Shown: piece after piece, positions 7,759-17,409 of the stretch
How the letters are laid out: each line of letters starts with the position of its first letter
Numbering within the stretch: the stretch's first letter is position 1
NCBI GenBank assembly: GCA_938023085.1
Contig: CALHDP010000108.1
Location: 1-35,424, forward strand
DNA length: 35,424 nt
DNA from: an uncultured Collinsella sp.
GTDB taxonomy: Bacteria > Actinomycetota > Coriobacteriia > Coriobacteriales > Coriobacteriaceae
Direction: 5' to 3'
Program-made: the position numbers and the translations under genes
The notes under the pieces: generated by a model
Told to the model about the DNA's origin: nothing
Database searches by the model: none
The model's input: only the letters and a program-made list of their open reading frames with translations

Positions 7759-9912
7759 TTACTGAACTTTGCTGGCGAACTCGAGGTATTGCATGCGCTG
7801 CAGCTTGTCGATCGTCGAGGCGTATGGGCTGTCTTCAGATTCCAAGTCGTAGCGCAGCCCGTCGGCACCAAGGTAGCCGGCGACATTGATGGTGGGCACA
7901 TCTGACCTTGTTGCAAGCAGGGCCTTTTGATAGTCGGTGAGCGGGGCGCCGATCTTATTAAGGGTAATGGCTGCAACCTCGTTTGCCCCGACGGTGTCGT
8001 AGACGTTGAGCTCGGTATTGCCGGCGATTTCATAGTTAGCCCAGACAAAATATGTCGACTGATAGATACGGAAAGCGTGGCTTGCCGTATCTTCCTGAGG
8101 GTACAGCTCGTCGTTGAGAGTCGTTGCGGCGCTCGGCTGATGGTCGCCAAAAAAGACAAGGACAACCGGTCTGCCGATATTGCGGAGCTCGTTGATAAAG
8201 TACTCGAGGTCCCGGTCGGATGCGTTGATGCAGGTGAGATAGGTGTTGAGCGCGCTATTGGCGCCCTCGCTGGCTCCCTCGACCCAATAGTTTGTCAGCT
8301 CCTCGGCGGGAACGGTGCCATAGTCGTAGCCGCCGTGATTTTGCATCGTGACGTCAAAGATGAACTGCGGGGCTTCGTCGGTTCTAAGCAGGTCGAGTAT
8401 CTTGTCGTAGGTGGCGTAGTCGCATACGCCGGCATGGTAACAGGGCGCACCTTCGAAATTGCCGATTGAAAGAAAGTCTCCAAAGCCCAGCTGCTGATAG
8501 ATTTTATCTCGATGGTAGTTGACGGGGTTTTGCGGGTGCATAGCGGTAGCGGTATACCCAAGCTCCTTAAGGTCCTTTGCCAGGCTGTTGACGCCATTCA
8601 TCTGATATAGCTGATAGGGGATTTTGCCTAATCCGACAAAGGCCGTTGTCGCTCCGGTCAAAAATTCGAATTCGGAGTTCGCCGTTCCGCCACCGGCGAC
8701 CGAAGCGAGCATGGTGCCGCGAACAAGTGTGTCGGGAAGCGAGTTGTAGAATGCGGGGCCGGTGTACCCGGCCGCCTGGAGCTGCTCAAAGCACGAAAGG
8801 TCGCTAAAACTCTCATTCATGACGGCAACAATCGTCGGCTTGATTTCATTGAACTGGGCAACGGCCGCCGCGCGCTGCTCGCTCGAGCCATACGTGCTGT
8901 CGTAGGTGGCGGCGAGCTTCTGCTCGATGCTCTGCGCCTCATCGGGCGTATAGTCTTCGGGCTTCTCAATGGGCAACTCGTTGACCATTTCGGTGAACGA
9001 AGTGATAAAACCCTGAGACGCATACGTGGTGATGGGCTGCCAACGGTCAAATCCAAAATTCAGCGCCTGCTCCAAGTCGATGCTGGAAAAGCCCGAGAGC
9101 CCCATAACGGTCACTAGCAGAAAAGCGCAGAGGTTAGCGGCGATTGCGGGGAAGACATGGGTGGGCGTACGGAGCTTTCTCGGTCGGATAAGCGAAAGAA
9201 GCCCTAGGGAAATCTCCAGCAGGGCTAGAGAGGTTACGATTCCGGCGGTAAAGGTAAACTCGTATCCCTCGCTCACTTCCATTGCGGTGCCAAGGGCCAA
9301 GATATCGCTTGGCAGGATGGCCTCGCCTTTAAACGTTATGACGAAGTGCTCGGCAATGCCAAGGATGCAACAGACGACGGGCACGAGGGCCATGACGCCT
9401 CCATGACGCTGTCCCAGCAAATAAAGGGAGAGCAGAACCGTCGCGAGCAGCCCGACGGAAAACCCGAATGAGTTGGCGGGAATGCGATAGAACGTTTCGT
9501 TACAGGCAATTTCGAGTGAAACGAACGAGAGCGCTGAAACAGCGGCGATGACAAGGATGTCACGGCAAATACAGGCAACCGTTCCCGTCGCAAGATCGGT
9601 TTGGTCGATAAGTCCCGAAACCAAGGGCTCGACAAGAAGTATGACGGCGGTAGCACCGAGCGCCGAATAAGAAAGGACCCATAGGGAATTGTCCTCATTT
9701 ACGAGCAATTGATTCGTAATCCATGCAGCTACCATGCCGAGCGGGATGAGGAGCGTCGCGCACCAAAAGACGCGGGCAATGGGCGGCTTTTCATTGTGTT
9801 TGATTGAAAAATATACACGCACCACGACGATGGCCACGATAAGGACGGCGATGAATATGGGCAGATTGGCCATGTCGCTCGAAGTGATTTCAAGGGGGAT
9901 ATCTTCGGTCAT
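7759..9912 (-). CDS. LTA synthase-family membrane phosphoglycerol (or related) transferase
   Basis: This predicted membrane enzyme of the LtaS/alkaline-phosphatase superfamily would build a polyanionic cell-envelope glycopolymer outside the membrane. The 717-residue protein has about eight hydrophobic segments in residues 15-275. An extracellular sulfatase-fold domain follows: MNESFSDL with a metal-binding Glu (residue 367), GGGTANSEFEFLTG with the likely Thr nucleophile (410), NHGGYD, and FFGDHQPS with the metal-binding Asp590 and His591. All key residues are present. LtaS proteins usually have five membrane spans, so the membrane part is larger than typical. I start at the ATG with first base 9912, preceded by GAGGAA on the - strand. 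An imperfect dyad, CAGTA-N6-TACTG (9943-9958), lies in its upstream region. I see no clear terminator after it. Confidence 0.85.
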   Translation of the reverse strand: MTEDIPLEITSSDMANLPIFIAVLIVAIVVVRVYFSIKHNEKPPIARVFWCATLLIPLGMVAAWITNQLLVNEDNSLWVLSYSALGATAVILLVEPLVSGLIDQTDLATGTVACICRDILVIAAVSALSFVSLEIACNETFYRIPANSFGFSVGLLATVLLSLYLLGQRHGGVMALVPVVCCILGIAEHFVITFKGEAILPSDILALGTAMEVSEGYEFTFTAGIVTSLALLEISLGLLSLIRPRKLRTPTHVFPAIAANLCAFLLVTVMGLSGFSSIDLEQALNFGFDRWQPITTYASQGFITSFTEMVNELPIEKPEDYTPDEAQSIEQKLAATYDSTYGSSEQRAAAVAQFNEIKPTIVAVMNESFSDLSCFEQLQAAGYTGPAFYNSLPDTLVRGTMLASVAGGGTANSEFEFLTGATTAFVGLGKIPYQLYQMNGVNSLAKDLKELGYTATAMHPQNPVNYHRDKIYQQLGFGDFLSIGNFEGAPCYHAGVCDYATYDKILDLLRTDEAPQFIFDVTMQNHGGYDYGTVPAEELTNYWVEGASEGANSALNTYLTCINASDRDLEYFINELRNIGRPVVLVFFGDHQPSAATTLNDELYPQEDTASHAFRIYQSTYFVWANYEIAGNTELNVYDTVGANEVAAITLNKIGAPLTDYQKALLATRSDVPTINVAGYLGADGLRYDLESEDSPYASTIDKLQRMQYLEFASKVQ

Positions 9913-10030
9913 GGACGTTCCTCTGTTACGGCAAATTAAGTTCAGTATTAGATTACTGTAACCTTTCCACGGCATTTCGAGAAACAAAGCGCCCGATACG
10001 CAAAGCTAAAGGTCTGCGAATCTTGTATTA

Positions 10031-10044
10031 CGAACATCTGTGCG
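10031..10044 (+). promoter_or_regulatory. candidate SOS (LexA) box upstream of uvrA
   Basis: The sequence CGAACATCTGTGCG matches the Gram-positive/actinobacterial LexA consensus CGAACRNRYGTTYG at 12 of 14 positions, with half-sites CGAAC and GTGCG. It lies 62 bases before the uvrA start, in the divergent spacer 9913-10105. A convincing -35/-10 pair could not be picked out, although TAAACT at 10057-10062 is a possible -10. Confidence 0.5.
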
Positions 10045-10105
10045 CGTCGAGTGCGCTAAACTCATCGACAGTATGATTCGATGCAATAGGAGGCAAGGAG
10101 CTTCC

Positions 10106-12985
10106 ATGTCTGATTCTTCTATCGTTATTCGCGGCGCTCGTGAGCACAACCTCCGTGATATCGATGTTTCCATTCCGCGTGACCAACTCGTGGTCATTAC
10201 CGGTCTTTCTGGCTCGGGCAAGAGTTCGCTGGCATTTGACACTATCTATGCCGAGGGCCAGCGTCGATACGTCGAGAGTCTTTCGAGCTATGCGCGCCAG
10301 TTCTTGGGCCAGATGGACAAACCCGACTTGGATTCAATCGACGGCCTTTCGCCGGCGGTGTCGATCGACCAAAAGACGACGTCTAAAAACCCTCGCTCGA
10401 CGGTTGGCACCGTAACCGAGATTTATGACTATCTGCGCCTGCTGTTCGCCCGTGTGGGCACCCCGCACTGTCCCGAATGCGGCCGCGTCATTGAGCGCCA
10501 GACGACCGACCAGGTTGCCGACAAGGTCTTGGCGGCGGGGGAGGGCCGCCGCGCGTTTGTGCTGGCACCGGTGGTGCGCGGGCGAAAAGGCGAGTACACC
10601 AAACTGTTTGAGGACCTTCGCGCCGAGGGCTTTAGCCGCGTGCGTGTCGACGGTGAAGTGCGCTCGCTCGACGATCCGATCGATCTGGACAAGAAGTTCA
10701 AGCACGATATCGAGGTCGTGGTCGATCGCATCGTGATCCGTGAGAACTCTCTTGGCCGTATCGCCGAGTCTGTTGAGCAGGCGACCGCGCTGGCTCACGG
10801 CAATGTAAACGTGTACATGCTGCCCGATCGTGATGCTCCCGAGGGGACCGAGGGCGAGCTTCTGGAGTATTCGTTGGCCTTGGCGTGCCCGGAGCATGGA
10901 CACTCCATCGATGACCTGCAGCCGCGTGATTTCTCGTTCAACGCGCCCTATGGCGCGTGCCCCGAGTGCGATGGCCTGGGCTTTAAGAAGACGGTCGATG
11001 CCGAGGCCCTAATCGAAGACCCCTCGAAGTCGATCGCCGACGGGGTCTTTGGCAGCCTGTTTGGCAACTCTAACTACTATCCGCAGATTTTCGCTGCGGT
11101 CTGTAAACACTTCAAGGTGAGCGTCGATACGCCGTGGGAGGACTTGCCCCCTCGGGTGCGTCGTGCATTCTTGGATGGCCTGGGCGATACGAAGATCTCG
11201 GTCGACTACCAAAAGCTCGACGGACGTCGCAGCCAGTGGGATACCAAGTTTTCGGGCGTTCGCAACATCCTGTACGAACGCTATACCGAGACGACGAACG
11301 AGAACACCAAGGCGCGCCTGGAGAAGTACATTCGCGAGGAGCCGTGCTCGACCTGCCACGGCGCTCGTTTGCGCCCTGAGATGCTCGCCGTCACCGTGGG
11401 CGGCAAGTCCATTTACGAAGTTTGTTGCCTGTCGTGCCGTGAATCGCTCGAGTTTTTTGAGGGCCTGGAACTCACCGAGCGCCAACAGTTTATCGGCGGC
11501 CGTATCGTCAAGGAAATTCTGGAGCGCCTGCGTTTTCTGGTCGATGTTGGACTCGACTATCTGACACTCGATCGCGCCTCGGCGACGCTTTCCGGTGGCG
11601 AGGCACAGCGTATTCGCTTGGCAACGCAGATCGGCGCGGGTCTCATGGGCGTGCTCTATATTCTGGACGAGCCCTCGATCGGTCTTCATCAGCGTGACAA
11701 CGAGCGCCTGATCAAGACGCTCGAGCGCCTGCGCGATATCGGCAATACCGTTATCGTTGTCGAACACGACGAGGATACAATCCGTGCCGCCGACTACGTG
11801 ATCGACATGGGGCCCGGCGCCGGTGTCAACGGCGGACACGTAGTCGCGGCGGGAACGCCTGCTGATATCATGGCGTGTCCTGAGTCGATGACGGGCGCTT
11901 ATCTGACCGGCAAACGAATGATTCGGGTGCCTGATGAACGGCGCAAGCCCGGTCGCGGCTGCCTTAAAATTACGGGCGCTCGAGCCAACAACCTCAAAAA
12001 CGTTACCGCCAAGATCGAGTTTGGTACGCTTACGGTTGTTACCGGCGTGTCGGGATCGGGCAAGAGCTCCCTGGTTACCGACACCATTGCGCCTGCCCTT
12101 ACGAATGCTATTCACCGTTCGACGCGCCCTGTGGGTCCGTATAAAAAAATCGAGGGCATCGAGTGTATCGATAAGGTTATCGATATCGACCAGTCGCCGA
12201 TTGGCCGCACGCCGCGTTCCAACCCTGCTACCTATATCGGCCTGTGGGATGATCTTCGCGCGCTGTTTGCGAGTACGCCGGAGTCGAAGGCGCGCGGCTA
12301 CTCGCCGGGTCGTTTCTCCTTTAATGTGAGTGGCGGGCGCTGCGAGGCGTGCAAGGGCGACGGGCAGATCAAGATCGAGATGCACTTCCTTCCCGATATC
12401 TACGTTCCCTGCGAAGTTTGCGGCGGTAAACGCTACAACCGCGAGACACTCGAGGTCACCTACCGTGGCAAGACCATCTCGGACGTGCTCGACATGAGCG
12501 TCACCGAGGCGCTGGCCTTCTTTGGGAATATCCCGCAGATTAAGCGCAAGCTCCAGACGCTGTACGATGTAGGCTTAGGCTACGTGAGCCTGGGCCAGCC
12601 CGCCACGACGCTCTCGGGCGGCGAGGCGCAGCGTGTGAAGCTCGCCAAGGAGCTTCATCGACGCCAGACGGGCAAGACGTTCTATATTTTGGACGAGCCG
12701 ACGACCGGTCTTCATTTTGAGGACGTCCGCCAGCTGCTCGATGTGCTGCAGCGCTTGGTCGATGCGGGCAACACGGTGCTGGTGATTGAGCACAACCTTG
12801 ATGTCATCAAGGTTGCCGACCGCCTGATCGATATGGGTCCCGAGGGCGGTAACGGCGGCGGAACCGTCGTGGTTTCGGGCACACCGGAGCAGGTTGCGGA
12901 CTGTCCGCAGAGTTATACGGGCAAGTTTTTGGCGCCGTTGCTCAGGCGTGACCGGGAGCGTCAGGCTCAACTTGATGCTCAATAA
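10106..12985 (+). CDS. uvrA: UvrABC excinuclease subunit A
   Basis: UvrA is the damage-sensing ATPase of nucleotide excision repair; its dimer scans DNA and loads UvrB. The 959-residue protein has the family length. Two ABC-type nucleotide-binding domains are visible: Walker A motifs GLSGSGKSS (33-41) and GVSGSGKSS (near 650), each paired with an LSGGEAQR signature and an ILDEP Walker B. Zinc-finger Cys pairs are present (HCPECG near the N-terminus; CEACKG followed by CEVCGG in the second half). I start at ATG 10106, with AAGGAG at 10095-10100; the upstream in-frame methionines lack a ribosome site. A LexA-like box lies upstream, consistent with damage induction. Confidence 0.97.
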   Translation: MSDSSIVIRGAREHNLRDIDVSIPRDQLVVITGLSGSGKSSLAFDTIYAEGQRRYVESLSSYARQFLGQMDKPDLDSIDGLSPAVSIDQKTTSKNPRSTVGTVTEIYDYLRLLFARVGTPHCPECGRVIERQTTDQVADKVLAAGEGRRAFVLAPVVRGRKGEYTKLFEDLRAEGFSRVRVDGEVRSLDDPIDLDKKFKHDIEVVVDRIVIRENSLGRIAESVEQATALAHGNVNVYMLPDRDAPEGTEGELLEYSLALACPEHGHSIDDLQPRDFSFNAPYGACPECDGLGFKKTVDAEALIEDPSKSIADGVFGSLFGNSNYYPQIFAAVCKHFKVSVDTPWEDLPPRVRRAFLDGLGDTKISVDYQKLDGRRSQWDTKFSGVRNILYERYTETTNENTKARLEKYIREEPCSTCHGARLRPEMLAVTVGGKSIYEVCCLSCRESLEFFEGLELTERQQFIGGRIVKEILERLRFLVDVGLDYLTLDRASATLSGGEAQRIRLATQIGAGLMGVLYILDEPSIGLHQRDNERLIKTLERLRDIGNTVIVVEHDEDTIRAADYVIDMGPGAGVNGGHVVAAGTPADIMACPESMTGAYLTGKRMIRVPDERRKPGRGCLKITGARANNLKNVTAKIEFGTLTVVTGVSGSGKSSLVTDTIAPALTNAIHRSTRPVGPYKKIEGIECIDKVIDIDQSPIGRTPRSNPATYIGLWDDLRALFASTPESKARGYSPGRFSFNVSGGRCEACKGDGQIKIEMHFLPDIYVPCEVCGGKRYNRETLEVTYRGKTISDVLDMSVTEALAFFGNIPQIKRKLQTLYDVGLGYVSLGQPATTLSGGEAQRVKLAKELHRRQTGKTFYILDEPTTGLHFEDVRQLLDVLQRLVDAGNTVLVIEHNLDVIKVADRLIDMGPEGGNGGGTVVVSGTPEQVADCPQSYTGKFLAPLLRRDRERQAQLDAQ

Positions 12986-13005
12986 ATAGGCGATTCAGTT
13001 TATGG

Positions 13006-13036
13006 GCGCCATCGACTCCTTGTGATTCGATGGCGC
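13006..13036 (+). terminator. stem-loop after uvrA
   Basis: A perfect 10-bp inverted repeat (13006-13015 with 13027-13036) with an 11-base loop lies 20 bases after the uvrA stop. Only TTGCTGTG follows, so the T-tract is weak and termination may be partial. Confidence 0.5.
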
Positions 13037-13074
13037 TTGCTGTGCCGAAGTGACGTATGCAGCCGAATTGGACA

Positions 13075-13080
13075 TATACT
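13075..13080 (+). promoter_or_regulatory. candidate -10 element for the YbaK-type gene
   Basis: TATACT lies 38 bases before the start codon at 13118. TGACGT (13051-13056) is 18 bases upstream and is only a weak -35 match. Confidence 0.35.
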
Positions 13081-13117
13081 TAATCCTTGCGTCCGAATGC
13101 GAGAGAAAGGATATGTC

Positions 13118-13618
13118 ATGGCAAAGGCTGTAAAGACGCCAAAAACCAATGCGATGCGCGAGCTGGAAAGTGCCGGCATTTCCTATGTTCTACATACGTA
13201 CGAAGACGATGGTGATGAGTCGGTGGGCCTGGGGGTCGCGATTTCGGAGCAGCTTGGCGAGGAGCCCGGTCAAGGATTTAAGACTTTGGTCTGCGTGACG
13301 CCGTCCAACGACTATGTCGTGTGCTGCATCCCTGTTGCCGACGAGCTCGATCTAAAGTCCGCCGCGCGTGCCGCGGGGGAGAAGTCCTTGGCCATGATGC
13401 ATGTGAAGGATTTGCTTGCGGCGACTGGCTACGTTCGCGGCGGCTGCAGCCCGGTCGGTATGAAAAAACGCTACCGGACGCTCATTGACGAGACATGCGT
13501 CCTTTGGGATACCATTTTTATTTCGGGAGGCAAGCGTGGTTATCAGCTCGAGCTTGCACCCGATGATTTAATTGCATTTTGCGGGGCGACGGTTGCCGCG
13601 ATTACGAGAGAGGACTGA
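13118..13618 (+). CDS. ybaK: YbaK/EbsC-type aminoacyl-tRNA deacylase
   Basis: This is a predicted trans-editing enzyme that hydrolyses mischarged tRNA, in the best-known members Cys-tRNA(Pro). The 166-residue protein has the YbaK fold throughout. Visible are an N-terminal helix with NAMRELESAGISYVLHTYE, the FKTLVCV segment whose Lys55 matches the conserved functional Lys of YbaK, and the GYVRGGCSPVGMKKRY segment that is near-invariant in Cys-tRNA(Pro) deacylases. I start at ATG 13118 after GAAAGGA (13105-13111). murJ begins three bases after its stop, so the two are probably cotranscribed. Confidence 0.9.
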   Translation: MAKAVKTPKTNAMRELESAGISYVLHTYEDDGDESVGLGVAISEQLGEEPGQGFKTLVCVTPSNDYVVCCIPVADELDLKSAARAAGEKSLAMMHVKDLLAATGYVRGGCSPVGMKKRYRTLIDETCVLWDTIFISGGKRGYQLELAPDDLIAFCGATVAAITRED

Positions 13619-13621
13619 GCG

Positions 13622-15304
13622 ATGCCGCAGGAAGAATTGAAGTGCGGAGCTCATTTTGCAAAAGAATCTGCGCCTCAGACACCCTCATCCGAAGTTTCTT
13701 CGTCGCGAGATGACACTGACGACATGGGCTCGTCGGACTACTCCACGGTTGGTCGTTCCGCCGGGCTTATGACCATTCTGACTATCGTGTCTCGCGTCAC
13801 CGGTTTTATCCGCACGTGGGCAATGGCGGCCGCTATCGGCATGTCGCTACTCTCGTCCTCCTATCAGGTCGCCAACAACCTGCCCAATATGCTCTACGAA
13901 CTCGTGATGGGTGGCATGCTCGTGACGGCGTTTTTGCCCGTGTACATGGGCGTGAGGCGTGAGCAGGGTCGCGAGGCCTCGAACGAGTACGTGGGCAACC
14001 TGCTTGGCATTCTGCTTTTGGTGCTGGGTGGCATTTCGTTGCTGGGGACCGTGTTCGCCCCGGGCTTTATCTGGACGCAATCGTTCCTTTCGGGTGACGG
14101 CGGCAGCATGGATACCGCTGCGTTCATGTTCCGTTTCTTTGCCATCCAGATTCTCTTTTATGGTTTGGGCTCGGTGTTCTCGGGCGTTCTCAACGCACAC
14201 CGCGACTACTTCTGGTCGACGTTTGCCCCGGTCCTCAACAATGTGATCGTCATTGCGAGCTTTATGGGTTTTGCGCCCGTGTCCGCACAGTTTGGCGAAC
14301 GTGCCGGCATCATCTTGATTGCGGCCGGTACGACCCTCGGTGTCTTTGTTCAGATGGCATGTCAGATTCCCGCGCTTGGCAAGCACGGCGTGCATCCCCA
14401 TATCCATATCGACTTTAAGGACCCCGCGCTGCGCCAGACGATTGCGCTCGGTATCCCGACGCTGCTCGCCACGGTGTGCATGTTTGTCTCGACTTCTATC
14501 ACCAACGCTGCCGCGCTGGTGGTCCAGCCCGAGACGGGTCCTTCCGTCATCGCCTATGCGCGCCTGTGGTACACGCTGCCCTACGCGCTGATTGCCGCCT
14601 CGCTTTCGACGGCGCTCTATACCGAGCTCTCTCATGACGCACAGGAGAAGGATTACGACAGCGTTCGCACGGGCATTTCGCGTGGCGTCGCCCAGATGCT
14701 GTTCTTCCTGATTCCGTTCGCACTGTACCTGATTGTCTTCGCACGTCCGCTCAACATGATTTACTGTGCCGGCAAGTTCGATGAATCCGGCGTGGCGCTG
14801 GTGTCCGAGTACCTTGTCTACCTGGCGCTCTCGCTGCCGCTCTACGGCGTGGTCGTGTTGATGCAGAAGAGCTTCTCTGCCTTGCTCGACATGAAGCCCT
14901 ATAGCCGCTATTGCCTGTATTCCGCCATCGGCCAGGCTGGCTCGGTTCTGCTGTTTGGCGTTGTGCTGGGCTTCGGTATGCCGGCAATCGCGCTTTCGTA
15001 TGTTGTCGACTACGTGATCTTGGTCGGCTGTTCGCTGTGGTGGCTGCGTCGTCGCCTGCGTGGCCTTCAGGTCAAATCTATCCTGCATGGCGGTTTCTTT
15101 GGCCTTTTGCTCGGCGGCCTAGGGGCTGCCGCAGGCGCCGGCGTCATGTGGGCGCTTGAACACTTTGTCGGGGTACTTGGCGGCTCGATTCTGATTACTC
15201 TTGGCTATGTTTGCGTTGCGGGTGTCGTCTCGCTTGCTGTTACCTTTGGCCTTGCCGTCGTTCTTAAGATGCCCGAGGTCTCGGCGCTGCTTCGTCGCAA
15301 GTAG
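13622..15304 (+). CDS. murJ: lipid II flippase MurJ (MviN family)
   Basis: MurJ moves lipid II, the peptidoglycan precursor, across the cytoplasmic membrane. The 560-residue protein starts with a polar, Ser/Asp-rich tail of about 40 residues and then has hydrophobic segments consistent with the 14 spans of the MOP-superfamily flippases. The family motifs are visible: SRVTGFIRTWAMAAAIG in span 1, NNLPNMLYELVMGGML in span 2, and VFSGVLNAHRDYFW. The polar tail is longer than in E. coli MurJ. The gene follows the deacylase by three bases and abuts uvrC. Confidence 0.93.
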   Translation: MPQEELKCGAHFAKESAPQTPSSEVSSSRDDTDDMGSSDYSTVGRSAGLMTILTIVSRVTGFIRTWAMAAAIGMSLLSSSYQVANNLPNMLYELVMGGMLVTAFLPVYMGVRREQGREASNEYVGNLLGILLLVLGGISLLGTVFAPGFIWTQSFLSGDGGSMDTAAFMFRFFAIQILFYGLGSVFSGVLNAHRDYFWSTFAPVLNNVIVIASFMGFAPVSAQFGERAGIILIAAGTTLGVFVQMACQIPALGKHGVHPHIHIDFKDPALRQTIALGIPTLLATVCMFVSTSITNAAALVVQPETGPSVIAYARLWYTLPYALIAASLSTALYTELSHDAQEKDYDSVRTGISRGVAQMLFFLIPFALYLIVFARPLNMIYCAGKFDESGVALVSEYLVYLALSLPLYGVVVLMQKSFSALLDMKPYSRYCLYSAIGQAGSVLLFGVVLGFGMPAIALSYVVDYVILVGCSLWWLRRRLRGLQVKSILHGGFFGLLLGGLGAAAGAGVMWALEHFVGVLGGSILITLGYVCVAGVVSLAVTFGLAVVLKMPEVSALLRRK

Positions 15305-17251
15305 GTGCGTGTGGCCGGTCACGACAACATTCCAACACTCGCCGAGCAGGTTTCGCGCGTTCCCACGCAGCCCGGATGTTACCTTTGGAAAGATGCCAAG
15401 GGCGATGTCATCTACGTTGGCAAGGCGAAAAACCTGCGTTCCCGTATGCGCCAGTACGTGACGCTGCAGGATGAGCGCCAAAAAATACCGCTCATGATGC
15501 AATTGGTTGCGAGCTTTGACTACATCGTTGTCGAAACCGAGCATGAGGCGCTTGTACTCGAGCGCAACCTGATCGGCCAGTACCATCCGTACTTTAACGT
15601 CGACCTCAAGGATGACAAGAGCTACCCCTTTATCGCCATTACAAAGGGCGACCTGTATCCCGCTATCAAATACACGCGCGAGCGTCATAAGCCGGGAACG
15701 CGTTATTTTGGTCCCTATACCGATAGCCGCGCGGCGCGTGAGACCATTGACACGCTGCGCAAGGTGATCCCGATCTGCTCGGCTTCTTGTGCGGAGTGGC
15801 GTCGTTGTCGTCGTATCGTCGAGTCCCACAAGGGCGAGGAAGACATCGTCAATATGATTTGCGCGCAAAACGGGCGTCCCTGCTTCGACTACCATGTCGG
15901 GCGCGGCCCAGGTGCGTGTGTCGGCGCGATTTCTCCTACGGACTATGCCAAGAACGTCAAGCGTGTCGAGCGCTTTTTGTCGGGCCATCGCAAGGATGTC
16001 GTCGATGAGCTGACCTCCGAGATGACGGATGCCGCCGAGGCGCTCGACTTTGAGCGCGCGGCACGCGTCAAACGTCGTTTGGAGGTCATCAGGGGTCTGG
16101 ACGACCGTCAGCAAGTCGTTTTTCCCTCCAGTGTCGATATCGATGTCATCGGTTTCTATCGCGAGGAGACCATCTCCGCCGCTTGCGTCTTTGTCGTGCG
16201 TGAGGGTCGAACGGTTCGAACCTGCGAGTTTATTCTCGATAAGGGTTTGGATGTCGACGAAGAGGAACTTCAATCGGGCTTTCTTAAGCGCTATTACGAC
16301 GAGACGGCTGATATTCCAGCTGAGGTCAACCTTTCCGTCGAGCTTGAGGATGCGGAGGCGCTGGGGGAGTGGCTTGCGGGCAAGCGTGAGCGTTCCTGCC
16401 ATCTCCATAGGCCGCAGCGTGGCGAAAAGCACCGTCTGCTCGATATGGCATCCAAAAATGCGCGCCATGCCCTCATGCGCTACATGATGCGAACGGGGTA
16501 CGCTGACGACCGCACCAATCAAGCGCTCCTGGAGCTCGAAAGTGCGTTGGCGCTGCCATCGCCGCCGTTGCGTATCGAGTGCTTCGATATCTCTACACTG
16601 CATGGCACCTTTACGGTCGCCTCGATGGTGGTGTTTACCAACGGGCGCGCCGACAAGAGCCAGTACCGTCGTTTTAAAATTCAGGCCGAATTGAACGAGG
16701 CAAACGACTTCGTGTCGATGTCCGAGGTTTTGGGACGACGCTATGCTCCCGAGCGCATGGCCGACGAGCGCTTTGGCTCGCGCCCCGATTTGCTCGTTGT
16801 CGATGGCGGTAAGCCGCAATTGACCGCTGCGATCAAGCAACTTGAGGCTCTTGGGCTCGATATACCAGTTTGTGGCTTGGCGAAGGCCGACGAGGAAGTT
16901 TTTGTGCCTTGGGACGAGACTCCTGTCGTGCTGCCGACCGGGTCTGCTTCGCTCTATCTAATTAAACAGGTACGCGATGAGTCCCACCGATTTGCCATCA
17001 CGTTCCACCGTGAGTTGCGCGATAAAGCCATGACGGTTTCGGTACTCGATGACGTTCCGGGCGTGGGACCCACCAGAAAACGTGCCCTTATGCGCCATTT
17101 TGGCTCGATGAAGCGTTTGCGCGCGGCGAGCGAGCAAGAGATCGCGGAAGTTCGCGGCATACCTGCCGATGTTGCCAAGGCGGTCCACGAGGCGCTCGTT
17201 GCATGGAATGCCGAGCGCGCCGAGGCGGCGGCTGGCCATTCCGATAGCTAA
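15305..17251 (+). CDS. uvrC: UvrABC excinuclease subunit C
   Basis: UvrC makes both incisions around the lesion in nucleotide excision repair. The 648-residue protein shows the N-terminal GIY-YIG nuclease (PGCYLWKDAKGDVIYVGKAK, 3' incision), a UVR motif (LDFERAARVKRRLEVIRGL) that meets UvrB, and the RNase H-like endonuclease (CFDISTLHG, VVDGGKPQL, SHRFAITFHRELRDK; 5' incision). It ends with a tandem helix-hairpin-helix DNA-binding end (VPGVGPTRKRALMRHFGSM). The start is GTG, either 15305 directly after the murJ stop or 15311; the ribosome site is weak in both cases, which suggests coupling to murJ. No clear terminator follows. Confidence 0.96.
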   Translation: MRVAGHDNIPTLAEQVSRVPTQPGCYLWKDAKGDVIYVGKAKNLRSRMRQYVTLQDERQKIPLMMQLVASFDYIVVETEHEALVLERNLIGQYHPYFNVDLKDDKSYPFIAITKGDLYPAIKYTRERHKPGTRYFGPYTDSRAARETIDTLRKVIPICSASCAEWRRCRRIVESHKGEEDIVNMICAQNGRPCFDYHVGRGPGACVGAISPTDYAKNVKRVERFLSGHRKDVVDELTSEMTDAAEALDFERAARVKRRLEVIRGLDDRQQVVFPSSVDIDVIGFYREETISAACVFVVREGRTVRTCEFILDKGLDVDEEELQSGFLKRYYDETADIPAEVNLSVELEDAEALGEWLAGKRERSCHLHRPQRGEKHRLLDMASKNARHALMRYMMRTGYADDRTNQALLELESALALPSPPLRIECFDISTLHGTFTVASMVVFTNGRADKSQYRRFKIQAELNEANDFVSMSEVLGRRYAPERMADERFGSRPDLLVVDGGKPQLTAAIKQLEALGLDIPVCGLAKADEEVFVPWDETPVVLPTGSASLYLIKQVRDESHRFAITFHRELRDKAMTVSVLDDVPGVGPTRKRALMRHFGSMKRLRAASEQEIAEVRGIPADVAKAVHEALVAWNAERAEAAAGHSDS

Positions 17252-17342
17252 ACACGAGCCAAACAACTGATATACATGATTGCGCGATTTTCAACCATTT
17301 ATTTCGCCATGATTGCCTGCTGGTTTCGGGTTTTATTAACGC

Positions 17343-17382
17343 TAAAACGTTTGACTAACCCAAGCGAAAACCCTGCTATCCT
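17343..17382 (+). promoter_or_regulatory. candidate promoter and LacI-type operator of the nan-type operon
   Basis: TAAAACGTTT (17343-17352) has an 8-bp perfect palindromic core with central CG, like LacI-family operators, and overlaps TTGACT (17351-17356), a possible -35 box. An extended -10 candidate, TGCTATCCT (17374-17382), follows with a long spacing of 20. The same decamer occurs before gap at 29981-29990. The preceding stretch 17252-17340 holds two copies of CATGATTGC 33 bases apart (17275 and 17308) and no clear terminator. Confidence 0.4.
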
Positions 17383-17409
17383 GCGGGTTGACGAAGACTG
17401 ATATCTCAC

